From NCBI GenBank assembly GCA_029168955.1, contig JAPDOI010000116.1, forward strand, positions 1,109,501 through 1,173,500: DNA of 64,000 nucleotides, written 5' to 3'. This document shows, piece by piece, positions 54,698 through 64,000 of this stretch. Origin of the DNA: Aplectana chamaeleonis (lineage: Eukaryota > Nematoda > Chromadorea > Rhabditida > Cosmocercidae). A program made the translations under genes and the position numbers. The notes under the pieces are model-generated. The model saw nothing but the letters and a program-made list of their open reading frames with translations. It ran no database searches and had not been told where the DNA came from. The number at the start of each line of letters is the position of its first letter. Within the stretch, counting starts at the first letter, position 1.

Positions 54698-56504
54698 CAG
54701 GGCTGTGCGGAACTGTTCCGTTTCCGTTTCCGTTTCCGCATTTCCGGTGTTTTTTGGGGTGTTCCGTTCCGTTTCCGTTTCCGGTTTTTTTGGCCCGGAA
54801 ACGGAAGAAATCAGTGAAACTCAGCTATTGATGGAGCCACTAAGGTTTTCGCAGGAGAGCTGAGATTCGTTCAAGGGGCGGCCGTTCCGCGCGGGACCTA
54901 GCTTGGAAGGTTCTGGAAGTCATCAAAAATTTGGGCTAGCCCTCGTCTATTGATTTTTTCTGGTTTGAATCCTTTTTTGTCTCTCATTTTCCGTGCTTTT
55001 CTCTCAATTGAATAAATTTTTCGTAGAGGCCAAGCCAAGATTCGCAGGTGTTTAGTCCGGGTTTTCAGGTAGAATAGCCTGTGACAAAAGCTGAGTTTTC
55101 CGCTCATCGGACGATTCTCACTGACGGTAAGAATGTTGTCTCAGTTTTCTTATTGTTGTTCCTTTTCCTCGAAAGATTTTTTTTCGAATGCCCCTCAAAA
55201 TAAGCTTTTTAGGTGGATAACGCCTTGTCTAGAGCTGCAACTTTTGCAATTTGTGCCCTTCCAGTCACACTCGCGGGCGAGAATTCCACGGTTCCCTAAA
55301 GGTTGGAAAATTTCCACGCTTTTCCCTTACTTTGATTTGTTTCTCAAATGAATTTGTTTTGTTTCATTTGTTCATTACCGGGATTTTTTGAAATTCCCAA
55401 CCGGGAATTTCAGTTTACGTCTGTATTAGTGCCCCTCGGTCACGTCCCGTTAATCGAACGCACAGAATGCGACGCGCACAGGACCAAGCTGGCTGTTATG
55501 CTGCGCTTCAGCGACGACCTCAACCCAGCGAGCGGCTTTCAAAAATCCAGCGAGCGGCTTTCAAAAATGCCACGCGTCGCATGTATAGCCGAAGTGCTCC
55601 TAGGCGGCTCACATCTCAGGTATTCCATCAACAAGCCCTCCATCTCAGTGCTAACATTTTGGCAGGAATTTTTGACAATTTAAAAGGTTTCGTGGAGGTA
55701 AGAAGACATGATTAGCTCACTTTGCACGACATTCAACGCACCTCGGTAGATCACAAAACGGCCAAGAAGCTAAATTCTCGGGTTTCAGGAAATTGAAACA
55801 GTTTCAGCCCAGACTTTGTCCGAGGGGGGGCACGACTTGCGACGCTGAACACGAATGTGAGGTCCATTTTTAGTTTCTCGAAAGACTGGTAGTTTACGGT
55901 AGATCAAATCAACTTATGTGGTGTGACCTACCGTAGTCTCCCGGTAAGCCAAAAACGAACTCATATTCGTGTTTAGCGGCATTAACAACCCATCTGAAAG
56001 AAGTTTGGGGCACATATGTTCCGATGTCTGAAATCCGAGAAAAAGCGGACTTTTGAAACAGGGGTAGACAGGAAGAGTACGTTGCGAGGTTTTTATCTAC
56101 CGGCCGATCGGCGGAGGACTCATCACCCCTCCCGACGTTCCAATTGGCTGACGCAAGGTATGCCCCGCCCCGTAATCCTATCCCCCTGAACCGGACAATA
56201 AATGTGACTGAGGTGAAATTGTAATGAATATTTTAACTTCAATTTCTTGATTCTCAAAAACTCGAGGTCGTGAAATACTTTGTAAACATTAAACTTGATT
56301 AAATCTTACTTTAGCGCTTCATTTATGAGTTACTGGAGGACTCAGGCGAGCAATGGTCAACAACGACAGGTATCCTAGGGACTTCTCGATTTTTTTTGGT
56401 TCTCTTCCGTTTCCGTTTCCGTATTTCCGTTTCCGGCGATTTTTGGCCATTTTTCTTCCGTTTCCGTTTCCGAAAATTTTGAAAATCATTTCCGCACCGC
56501 CCTG
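54698..56504. mobile_element. hAT-like element (copy 3, different family) with 8 bp target duplication
   Basis: The ends are CAGGGCTGTGCGGAACTG and the inverse of CAGGGCGGTGCGGAAATG, a classic hAT-type CAGGG terminus. The target duplication ATATGAAT is exact (54690-54697, 56505-56512). Both subterminal zones are rich in TTTCCG repeats. The interior has family H words near 55830-56050. No transposase is recognised; non-autonomous. Confidence 0.85.
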
Positions 56505-56557
56505 ATATGAATTATTACCCCAGCGCGGCGCCGTTCAACTATTTCAGCAGGGCTAGG

Positions 56558-56765
56558 ATTCATGAACGCACTGGGTCCCGGCAGGGTTTGGTTTGGTTAG
56601 CTGCCCCAGATGGGACCAAACCAAATCAAACCACCACCTAGGAGGTGCGGTTACATGGGACCCAGTTGTTGCCCAGTCCTGACCAAACCTAGCGATGATG
56701 AATTGTTGGTTTGCGTGGGTTTCCAACCAAACCCTGCTGGGACCCCCGGTTTAGCGTTCATGAAT
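56558..56765. mobile_element. Small TIR MITE
   Basis: The ends ATTCATGAACGCACTGGGTC and GGACCCCCGGTTTAGCGTTC followed by ATGAAT are inverted repeats; inside, GGCAGGGTTTGGTTTGG faces CCAACCAAACCCTGC. It is 208 bp with no coding capacity. Confidence 0.65.
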
Positions 56766-56922
56766 TCCAGCCCAGGTCTCGCATGGAACACGCTGTCTCG
56801 CGAAGATTCCGCGGAGAGACAGTCGCTGGCCTCGCGCTGAGGGGTGCTCCGTCCACCAATCGCGCCCTAGCCTCGCGCTAAATGCCGAAAATGCCCCAGC
56901 GCCGCGCTGTCCGAATGTCAGA

Positions 56923-57429
56923 GTACACACGGAGGGAGGAGCACGGACGAGATTCATTGCTGACGCGACGCGCGTGGCGCAATTTCTTATCTGATTACCC
57001 CATCACTGCAGCGCGCTTGCCACAAGCTCGCGAGATTTCACAGCATTTCATGTGTTTATTGATTCTCACATGACTATTTCTTTACGTTTCATAATCCAGA
57101 GCCAAACTGGTTGTCGGCGGCAACGATCCTCATCTAAAATGGTGCTCGACCTTTAATACCATATTACAATTTCTACAAATATCAAGCGGTACAACGGCAC
57201 GAGAACATACAAGAGTTATTGAAATGAGTGTCCAGGTTGAGATATTGAGAGGAACAACCCAGGAACATAAAGAAAAGTCATGTGAGAATGAATAAAAACA
57301 TGAAAGCCCGTGAAATCTCGCGAGCTTGTGACAAGCGCGCTCCAGTGATGGGGTAGTAGGATTAAAAATTCCGCCGCGCGCGTCGCAATCAGCAATGGAC
57401 CTCGTCCGTGCCCCTCCCGCTGCGTGTAG
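56923..57429. mobile_element. Foldback element of 0.5 kb
   Basis: The left arm (GAGGGAGGAGCACGGACGAG, CAAGCTCGCGAGATTTCACA, TCATGTGTTTATTGATTCTC) is matched by the right arm (GAGAATGAATAAAAACATGA, GTGAAATCTCGCGAGCTTGT, CTCGTCCGTGCCCCTCCCGC). Arms are about 150 bp; the loop 57075-57277 is non-coding. Confidence 0.7.
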
Positions 57430-57499
57430 AGAGAACCTGACTCCAAGTTATCTTAGGGGCTGTTCTTTCAATCTTCCACTCTGCGACTCGATTTCCCCA

Positions 57500-58260
57500 T
57501 TGAAGTTTCTACGGCAATCTGCCGTAATTCATCCTGCACACGCGACCGAACCATCCTAACCTACGCCACTGAATCTGCTCTTGTATGAATGGCTGGTTTC
57601 CGCATCTCTCCCAAATATCGGTATTACGGATACGATCGCAAAGAGATACGCTCAAAATTTGCCGCAGACAAATCATTTGAAACACCTCCAACTTGCTGAC
57701 GTCAGACTTCAACATCGTTCATGTTTCTGGCCCATATAGAAGGTTCGGTAATATTAGTAATCGAAAAAGCCGGATCCTTGTCTTGAATGAGATGCTGCTT
57801 GTCTTCTAAAAGCACCATCTCAGGGGTGCGAAAGCTGATATGATGCCTGTTCTAACCTGCTGTGGTTCTCTGCCGTGCACGCCACCTTGCTTGTTTGTAC
57901 AGCGAATCTCAAGTGCTCAAATGTTTTCCTTTTTGCTATAGGAAATCCCCCCCCCCCTAAATGGATAACGACCCGGGGTCCGTCAGTCGTCAAAACCTTT
58001 GTCGTGCTCTTGTTGATTTTTACACCACACGACTTAGCTACTCCTGCAATAGAAGAGATCGTACTCGCAGTCTTTTCGTCTGTATCAGCTACCTACGGCG
58101 CTGTTCTCAGCAAACATCAAATCAGTGAGGAAGCCATTGTTGCCATACCTCAGACATTGACGGGGATGTTTTCGCGAACGACTACGGAACTACCACCAAA
58201 TCGAGGGAGGCGGAGAGCACCTCCGGATAGCAGGTCTTCCCTTGTTCTCCCGATCGCCGG
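57500..58260 (-). pseudogene. Decayed LINE reverse transcriptase fragment
   Basis: In the minus strand, reading through several stops and shifts, there is a region SIAGVAKSCGVKINKSTTKV after a degraded FADD-like motif (FAEN), then QILSVSLCDRIRNTDIWERC and QIQWRRLGWFGRVCRMNYGR. These match the pattern following the catalytic domain of RTE/CR1-like LINE polymerases. It has no intact frame and its ends are not defined. Confidence 0.65.
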
Positions 58261-58438
58261 TCTTCCCCATGCTCTCGCAACCCATCACCCACTGTTCACT
58301 GATTGATCGAAAATCAGCTCGCCAAAACTCGTTGTTTTCAACAGTTTCCTGTTCTTGGAAACCCTATCAGGGCCAAAAATATTCACCGTCATTAGGGCCA
58401 AAAGTATTCAACGTTATTCGTTGTGTGTAATTCAAGGA

Positions 58439-58484
58439 GAGAGGGGCGAGACGTCCCCTTTCGGGAGGACGTCTCGCCCCTCTC
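58439..58484. other. Perfect 18 bp hairpin
   Basis: GAGAGGGGCGAGACGTCC and its exact complement are separated by a 10 nt loop (CCTTTCGGGA). It is short, GC-rich and stands alone. It could be a small RNA hairpin, a protein-binding palindrome or the end of an element. Confidence 0.5.
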
Positions 58485-58499
58485 CCTTCGACCGAGTGA

Positions 58500-59380
58500 T
58501 AAAGACCAAATCAGGCTTATTGTCCTCGGGACTTCCCCCACAAATATCTGAGTACTGGATGCCTGTTCTACAACACCCGCGCTAAGTTTTGTAAAAATGG
58601 GGAGCATTTCCCAAACTCGGCAAAGAAGAGTCCGATGCATGCAACTTTTTTTAACGTAGACGTTTTTGAATTCTGAAAACGCTATCATATTCGCAGCTTG
58701 AATTCCTACATAATGGGCGGCGCGCGCGATGCTGCTCCCTCCGTCTCTCATGCGCTCGCTCGCCCGTCTCTGACCTCCGCTCCGCGCCAGCACGCGCGGA
58801 ATCTATGAGAATTTCGCTGTATTTTAGCCTGTACTTGTCGTGTGGTTCGTCGTGCGGCTGGCCGTCATGGTCATCGCAGTCGAGCCCACTCTCTTCTGCC
58901 TTTAATGGATCGTCATCTTCAGTACGGGTCGTAGCTCAGTGCCCAAGCAGTATATGGCCGACTCCACTGGCCGAGTGCCCGAAGTCATCAGGTGGGCAGT
59001 TACTCAGAACTTTTTAAACAACTTGATTCCCAGCAATAACCAGCAAAATCAACTTTAATTCAACTAATTTAGCTTGAAACCACATTAATTCAACTAAGGA
59101 TTGACTTATGTCGGAGACCATCAACTATGAATTGACTTCAAAACAACTGTAGCCCTACTTTGCGCTCAATCACTGGGGAAAACAAGTCGAAGCTCACTTT
59201 CTCCAGCTGATTAGGGATGCTATACGGTGGAAACAAGCTTCGATTCAGCCAAGTTCAGCGATACGGTATCAACAACTAGATATCAGCATACGACTCGAGA
59301 ATCGGGTAAATATCTTCAAATGGGTCGGTTGCTTTATCAATTGATGGTGATCAAATCGTAATGTGCTTATCACGTGCACG
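58500..59380. other. No gene recognised
   Basis: A minus-strand stretch near 58940-58800 reads EDDDPLKAEESGLDCDDHDG and could be an acidic/His-rich exon, but splice signals are not convincing. Repeated CAACTATGAATTGACTT/AATTCAACTAA words lie near 59050-59130. Confidence 0.3.
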
Positions 59381-59382
59381 GC

Positions 59383-59600
59383 CGGTATAAAAGGTGCCTC
59401 ATCTTGCTCGAGTCCTCAGTCGGCATTCTCATGCCGGCCCTGGAGGGTGACTTTGAGTCACTTTCCGGAGGCCAGCATATTTTTGACCGGTAGGGGGATG
59501 GTGGGCATCCCCACGGCTGGGGGGGGGGGGGCGGTTTTTCCCGCGGTCCGCGGTGAGGGTGGTTCCTCACCGCTGACCGCGGCGAAGATCGCGGCCAGCT
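59383..59600 (+). ncRNA. Structured-RNA-like module with TATA box (copy d, outside the MITE family)
   Basis: GGTATAAAAGG at 59384; GGCATTCTCATGCC hairpin; GGCC...GGAGGCC stem enclosing GTGACTTTGAGTCAC; U-rich ATATTTTTGACC (59478-59488); then GGGGATG...CATCCCC hairpin. The pairing corresponding to GATCC/GGATC in copies a-c is here GGCC/GGCC, a compensatory change. It is not flanked by GCGGATCG arrays, so this may be a source locus or relative. It is followed by G-rich sequence and a GGTCCGCGGTGAGGGTGG palindrome region. Confidence 0.4.
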
Positions 59601-60192
59601 GGCAAAGGTCCGCAGGCCCTCACCCCCAGTACCTCAGTAGCTTGCTATAGTGTTGTTCTTACAGTATGGCAATTGTTGTTGGCAAGTTGGTCAGCTTCAA
59701 GTTGTTTTCAACATACAAACAACTATACCGTGGAATCGACTGGAGTGTTGTATACTGAACTGTGGTACAACTATTTATTCAGGAGAGTCACCTCTCCGTA
59801 CCACTCTACAACAACAAAATGAGCCACTATAACTGAACGAGCCGCCTTAAAAAGGCAGCGGACGCGACCTCCGATCGCCCCGCCAGAGATGAGAAAGCAC
59901 GGGGGCAGACGAGAGCGCTAGGCATATATAAGATGCCCCTCCCCCTCATTCACCCCCCCCCCCCCTGCGCCCATCGATCGGCGGAAACGAATACCATCAC
60001 AAACCAACGAAGAAAGCATAGGAACGAGGTAAGAGGAAATTTACAGTTAAGAAACATGTACTGAACTGAATTCAAATCGCCTAGGCTACTAGTTTAGTAG
60101 AACTACGGTATAACAAGGGATTTGAAACCGCCACTCTTAACATGCCCGCACCAACAGAAGAGTCGTCCCGACTCACATCACTAATGATATCA

Positions 60193-61764
60193 CTAGGCTC
60201 CTCTCCGAACATTCCTGTTTTCCATACCATTGCTCCTTCGACCACTGTCACGACTGTTCTCGACTTCACTAGAACTGGGTCGATCTTCTCCATCCGGTTT
60301 GATGCTGAAAACAGCAGTACTGTCAGAACCACAACTATGCTTCATAGGTTCCCACACTTCGATCGCATTCATGGCATTAGCTCCGACGTCATGGCAAACT
60401 GCCAAAACGGGACCGGCTCTGTGCTCGAACCGCACTCTTGTTTCTGCCCCCACGGCTTCCACATAATCGACGTATAGGTGGCTGCAACCCTTCGTGGCGG
60501 CGGCGGGATCATGGGGAGTGAGATGCGTAGATTTTACCTTTTGGAGCTTCGACTCCTTCCTTTCATCACTCCAGCTCCCTTGTTCTCCAACAGAGGCGAC
60601 GTTCTCCAGTTCAAACCTGTCGGCCACTTTATTCGATCGTGCCATTTGGTGTGTCGGACTGGGAACAGCGACATGAACACACTGCCCAAAGCAGCCGCAG
60701 TCACATCGATGACGCAGGTTGAGTGGATGCTCTATGCCGATACTCGTTTTGAAACATCGAATCTTCCGCCTCGTTCGAATCTCTGCGGAGGGGTTCTTTC
60801 TGGGCTTCCCCCGCTTCCTACGAGTTCTAAGAGGCTGCACGGGCTCTTCTGATACCCCTTTAGGTAGCCTCTGAACCGCATCGAATTGTACTCTGCTGGG
60901 TTCGTCAGGCCCAGGCTTGCATGAGTTATGATCTCGGCGCCTATCAGGCATAACCGTAATGCATCGCCTCCATCTCGGGCAAGCTCCTGACTGATCGCAG
61001 TCATGGTTCTCCGCGCCTTTTCCTTGATCTGTTGCTGCGCAACATTTCACCTCATGCTTCCGTTTAACGTTCGAATGCAAAAGCTTTCTGTGCAACTCGA
61101 TCTTGTCTGTGGGCACAATGTCTGCTGTTCCGCAAGGTGCTTCGTCTTCACCTTGTTCGAAGAGTTTTGCTCTTGCAGAGGCGTCAGTGACAGGAGCTTG
61201 GACTCCAGAAGTCGCTCGAGTGTTCCTGGCTTCTGCACCAGCGGACCGCACAGCGGGGTCTTGCGGCTGCTTTCGCTGCTTCTGAGTAAGGCTGTTCTTA
61301 ACTGCACTGAAGATTTCGCCTTTGCTGGGAGAGATCGTCGCTCTTTTGAACCTCTCAAGGTTAAGTCCCAACTTGCCTAAGGCGTTAGTGCCAAGAACTA
61401 GCGATCCGTCTCCTCCTTTCATCACGAAGCATGCGATCCTTCGCTTGTTGCTATTTCCAATCTGCATGGAAAGCCTTATCGCTCCCTTGAAGATCATAGG
61501 ATTCCCGTATGCATCGTACACTGGTGCGCAACCTCGCATTGGAATCTCTTCGACTTCATCGTCCAAATCGAAACCGGAATGAAGAGCTTCTTCCAACATT
61601 CCCAGAGGGATGATGCTTATTAGGGAACCTGTGTCCAGCAAAGTCTGTCGTGTGAATCCCAGGAGATGTACCTCAGACGACAATTGCATTCCCACTAATT
61701 TGTCCTGTGGTCTGGATGAGCCTAGGGCTCCACAAACCCACTTGTTCAGCAAAACCGTGAAGTT
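60193..61764 (-). CDS. Retropepsin-like protease plus C-terminal extension (LTR-type retroelement)
   Basis: It continues in frame after the UAG that ends gag (61767-61765). Residues early in the frame give an aspartic protease core: LLDTGSLISIIPLG (DTG-S active site), then a GDGSLVLGTNALG strand near residue 115. The remaining 380 or so residues have no reverse transcriptase or integrase motifs; they are basic/acidic with a Cys/His cluster (RCDCGCFGQCVHVAV) near residue 350. Ends with TGA/TAG-type stop at 60193. The C-terminal extension is unusual for a retroelement. It could be a domesticated gene or a non-autonomous element. Confidence 0.7.
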   Translation of the reverse strand, partial: NFTVLLNKWVCGALGSSRPQDKLVGMQLSSEVHLLGFTRQTLLDTGSLISIIPLGMLEEALHSGFDLDDEVEEIPMRGCAPVYDAYGNPMIFKGAIRLSMQIGNSNKRRIACFVMKGGDGSLVLGTNALGKLGLNLERFKRATISPSKGEIFSAVKNSLTQKQRKQPQDPAVRSAGAEARNTRATSGVQAPVTDASARAKLFEQGEDEAPCGTADIVPTDKIELHRKLLHSNVKRKHEVKCCAATDQGKGAENHDCDQSGACPRWRRCITVMPDRRRDHNSCKPGPDEPSRVQFDAVQRLPKGVSEEPVQPLRTRRKRGKPRKNPSAEIRTRRKIRCFKTSIGIEHPLNLRHRCDCGCFGQCVHVAVPSPTHQMARSNKVADRFELENVASVGEQGSWSDERKESKLQKVKSTHLTPHDPAAATKGCSHLYVDYVEAVGAETRVRFEHRAGPVLAVCHDVGANAMNAIEVWEPMKHSCGSDSTAVFSIKPDGEDRPSSSEVENSRDSGRRSNGMENRNVRRGA

Positions 61765-63278
61765 CTACACTGGTCTTCCCTCCGCTACCCCGTTGCTTCC
61801 ACTAGCTTCACGCTGCGAAGGCTCTCTAGAAGCTCGGCATTTACGGGAGAGATGACCAGTCTTGCCACAATTGTAGCACTTCAACGATTTCATTGGTTCT
61901 CCACTTGACGACACAGCTACAGTACCATTTGCTGGGTTTGGTTTAGCGGGACTAGTATTTGTCTGACTTCCTCGTTTCGAAGGCGAAAACCTGTCCCTGC
62001 CTACTCCGGCGGGCCTTGGTCGGCATGGCTGTGCAGCTTGCCGCATCTCTGAAGCGACATCTCGACTTCGCTCGCAGCGCAGAGCCAATCTTTTGACCAT
62101 CTCGTATTCACACCTTTCTGGCGCAGCCTCCAGCGTTGAGTATAGCTGCAAGTACTCGGGCCAGTCCGTGAGTTGTGTTACGAGTTCTACAGCTCGTGTC
62201 TTCGACAGCACTTCATCGGAGACATCTGAATAAGCCATCTGAGTCAGTCGTTCAAGCTCGATACAGAATCGAGTGACGTCAACATCCTTCTTCAAGTGCT
62301 TCAGTTCCATATAGGCCTTCATCTGCTGCGCAGGGTCGCTAGCGCTCAGACTCTTCCGCATTCCACTGGTGATTCCTCCGAGACTTCCTTGGCGGACGTT
62401 TCTTGGCAGCGCCTCAGCCACTGCTTCAGGAAATCCGTCTAGCTTGGAGAGGAAAAGGTGAGTGAGCATGTGGTTATCTAACCCAAGGTTTAGATATTTC
62501 ATCCCAAACCTGAGTACGAAATCGTCAAACCGTTTTCCTTTGGGGTCTGCGAATGTTTCCACCTCTGGTAGGCTCATAGCCGCAAACATGTGCCCCAAGT
62601 TTTGCTGAGGTCCACAATTCTCATACCCATCTTGGAGGACGGGGTTCACTCGTGTTGGCCGCTGCTGCTGCATTCTGCTCCCGATGCTCGTAAAAGCATG
62701 ATGCGAATGAACTGGGAAGGATTCCGACCCAAGCCCGACACTTGGAGGTCTTCTTGAATCGCCTATTGCTTCCGCGCTGAAGTCGAATTCTGCATGGTTC
62801 ACGAAGCCCCTGTTAGCTTGGTCGAATGTGAGTGGCTCGATCGTGGCGGTTGGAGCATCTGGGACAACAACGTTGCCTGGTTGATCCCAAATAGTACCAC
62901 TATTACTCTGATCCGACCGCCTGTGTGGCTTACAAATCTCCACGAAAGCTCTCGTTTTGCTCACAACCTCTGTGGCATCGACGTTGTACAGCTCGGAGAG
63001 TTGCCGCAGACAATGCTCGACTTCAGCAGACTGCTCACGCTGCTCCTCCAGAGCGGTAGCGGGGTCTTTTGAAAGTGTGACCGTTTCAGATCTTTTCGCC
63101 TCTCGGCACTCTGGTTAGAGAGCACGTTGATCCTCTCCATGAGCACATTCATCATGGCTCGCATATCGGCCAGTTGCTCGGATGCTGTGGGCTCATTCAG
63201 CGCCAGTCGTTGCATTTCCATAACAGTTTCTTCTGCGTTGCTGCTTGAAGCCATTGTTCTGGAATCACTAATCGTCAC
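61765..63278 (-). CDS. Gag-like protein with CCHC zinc knuckle (one frameshift)
   Basis: The start ATG at 63278 (or the ATG of MASSSNAEETV slightly downstream) opens a frame that must shift by one base near 63095 beside an AAAA run to continue as SKDPATALEEQREQSAEVEH and onward. The capsid-like region includes KGKRFDDFVLRFGMKYLNLG, HLFLSKLDGFPEAVAEALPR and MKAYMELKHLKKDVDVTRFC, like Ty3/BEL-type Gag. Near the C-terminus is the nucleic-acid-binding CCHC knuckle CYNCGKTGHLSRKC. It ends at UAG, directly followed in frame by the protease. Without the shift it would be about 500 aa. Confidence 0.75.
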
Positions 63279-63452
63279 TGGCGATTAGGCTATCGGCCGC
63301 GAGACAATTGTAGTCGGGCTCTTACACGGAACAGCGACGAGCGTCACTACAACGTGCCCCCACTCTGTGACGGCGTCGATCGACACGCATGCTACCCACG
63401 CAGCGACGAAACACAACAGTGTATTCTATCAAAAAGGGGTCTTCCAAGCGAA
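63279..63452. other. 5' flank of the gag-pro unit
   Basis: Short GC-rich leader region (GTTGTGTTTCGTCGCTGCGT, GTCGATCGACGCCGTCAC on the minus strand). I looked for a long terminal repeat shared with the region below 60190 and saw none. Confidence 0.35.
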
Positions 63453-64000
63453 AGAGGTTTGGTTGGCGTCAGAAACATTTCAACAAAAAGGGAACAATAG
63501 GCAAGTAGGATGAGGAGAGTCTACAAAAATTGAACAATATTTTCTGAGACTGATTTTCTTGGCCGAAACTTCTCAATAGCAAAAACAAACCGTTGCGGTG
63601 TTTCACACGGAAGCACTCTGTGGTTCCAAATAGTCTCCGATTATGCAAGTAACGATAAAAATGTATAATATGTGCACCTATTAGTTATAATTAGAAGAGA
63701 AAATGATTTCAACTTTACCTACACAGACCGGCTAGCTCCAGCTGCTACGAGAAGCGAACTCAAAGTGCAGCATGAAATAAGAGTATTTGCTTATAATCTC
63801 GTCAAGAATAAAAGTCCATTCTTGGAATTCATTGAGCTCTTCCTCGTGAAATGCCACAACGGTTTGTTTCCGCTATTAAGAAGTTTCGGCCAAGAAAATC
63901 AGTCTCAGAAAATATTGTTCAATTTTTGTAGACTCTCCTCATCCTACTTGCCTATTGTTCCCTTTTTGTTGGAACGTTTCTGACGCCAACCAAACCTCTT
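63453..64000. mobile_element. Long inverted repeat (foldback element) at the window end
   Basis: The left arm 63453-63585 (AAGAGGTTTGGTTGGCGTCA, AACAATAGGCAAGTAGGATG, TGAGACTGATTTTCTTGGCC) is matched by the right arm 63880-64000 in reverse complement, ending exactly at the window edge with CCAACCAAACCTCTT. The loop is about 290 bp. It may extend beyond the window. The left arm ends about 175 bp upstream of the gag start. Confidence 0.8.

Noticed and set aside
58800..58945. Acidic/His-rich minus-strand exon (EDDDPLKAEESGLDCDDHDG)
   Set aside because: Protein-like composition, but no convincing acceptor or donor and no partner exons.
60230..61855. Plus-strand frames opposite the gag-pro unit
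   Set aside because: They are antisense shadows; the minus-strand frames have the CCHC knuckle and DTGS protease motifs.

Overview
The window looks like a eukaryotic, very probably nematode (chromadorean, rhabditid-like) genome segment. The evidence is: short introns of 50-70 bp with T-rich TTTTCAG-type 3' splice sites in a compact multi-exon gene; Tc3-like DD34E transposases; and several copies of a sequence that differs from the canonical nematode spliced leader SL1 at one base and is followed by a GT donor. No bacterial operon logic applies, and nearly all long open frames in the window are repeat translations or shadows.

Layout. 1-4.6 kb holds the 3' end of an unrecognised plus-strand gene (last two exons 2744-2839 and 4307-4599) whose introns are filled with SL1-carrying repeats. 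4.6-12.9 kb is intergenic and repeat-built: a GCGGATCG-type MITE (6034-9889) split by a 3.0 kb hAT-like element (6774-9789), then GC-rich tandem repeats. 12,959-35,536 is one large plus-strand gene that I reconstructed exon by exon (28 exons, 3369 nt, all phases agree, 1122 aa). It encodes a CHD1L/ALC1-type SNF2 chromatin remodeler with a macro domain and, unusually, a C-terminal BRCT domain. Its introns carry foldbacks, MITEs, a LINE end, large polypyrimidine and polypurine tracts, and a second 2.8 kb hAT-like element. 36.4-41.0 kb is a nested transposon: a Tc3-like element interrupted by a second Tc3-like element and by a LINE fragment flanked by a 362 bp direct duplication. 42.8-47.9 kb contains two more GCGGATCG MITEs and GC-rich tandem arrays. 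48.0-51.3 kb (minus strand) contains exons of a probable Ser/Thr-rich single-pass membrane protein. 53.9-54.3 kb (minus strand) holds the last three exons of another unknown gene. 54.7-58.3 kb is a hAT-like element with an exact 8 bp target duplication, foldbacks and a decayed LINE. 60.2-63.3 kb (minus strand) is a Gag plus retropepsin coding unit of an LTR-type retroelement with an in-frame UAG between gag and protease and no reverse transcriptase. The window ends in a long inverted repeat.

The most unusual signals are: (1) an SL1-RNA-like module of about 105 nt (leader, GT donor, U-rich Sm-like site, terminal hairpin) inside a mobile palindromic repeat, with the leader recurring in a second, unrelated repeat; (2) a TATA-driven structured-RNA-like module repeated four times; (3) the macro plus BRCT remodeler; (4) the nested transposon with the 362 bp duplication; (5) three hAT-like insertions with perfect 8 bp target duplications, two carrying the same minisatellite cargo. 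All gene models are read by eye from the sequence; no alignment or transcript data were available.
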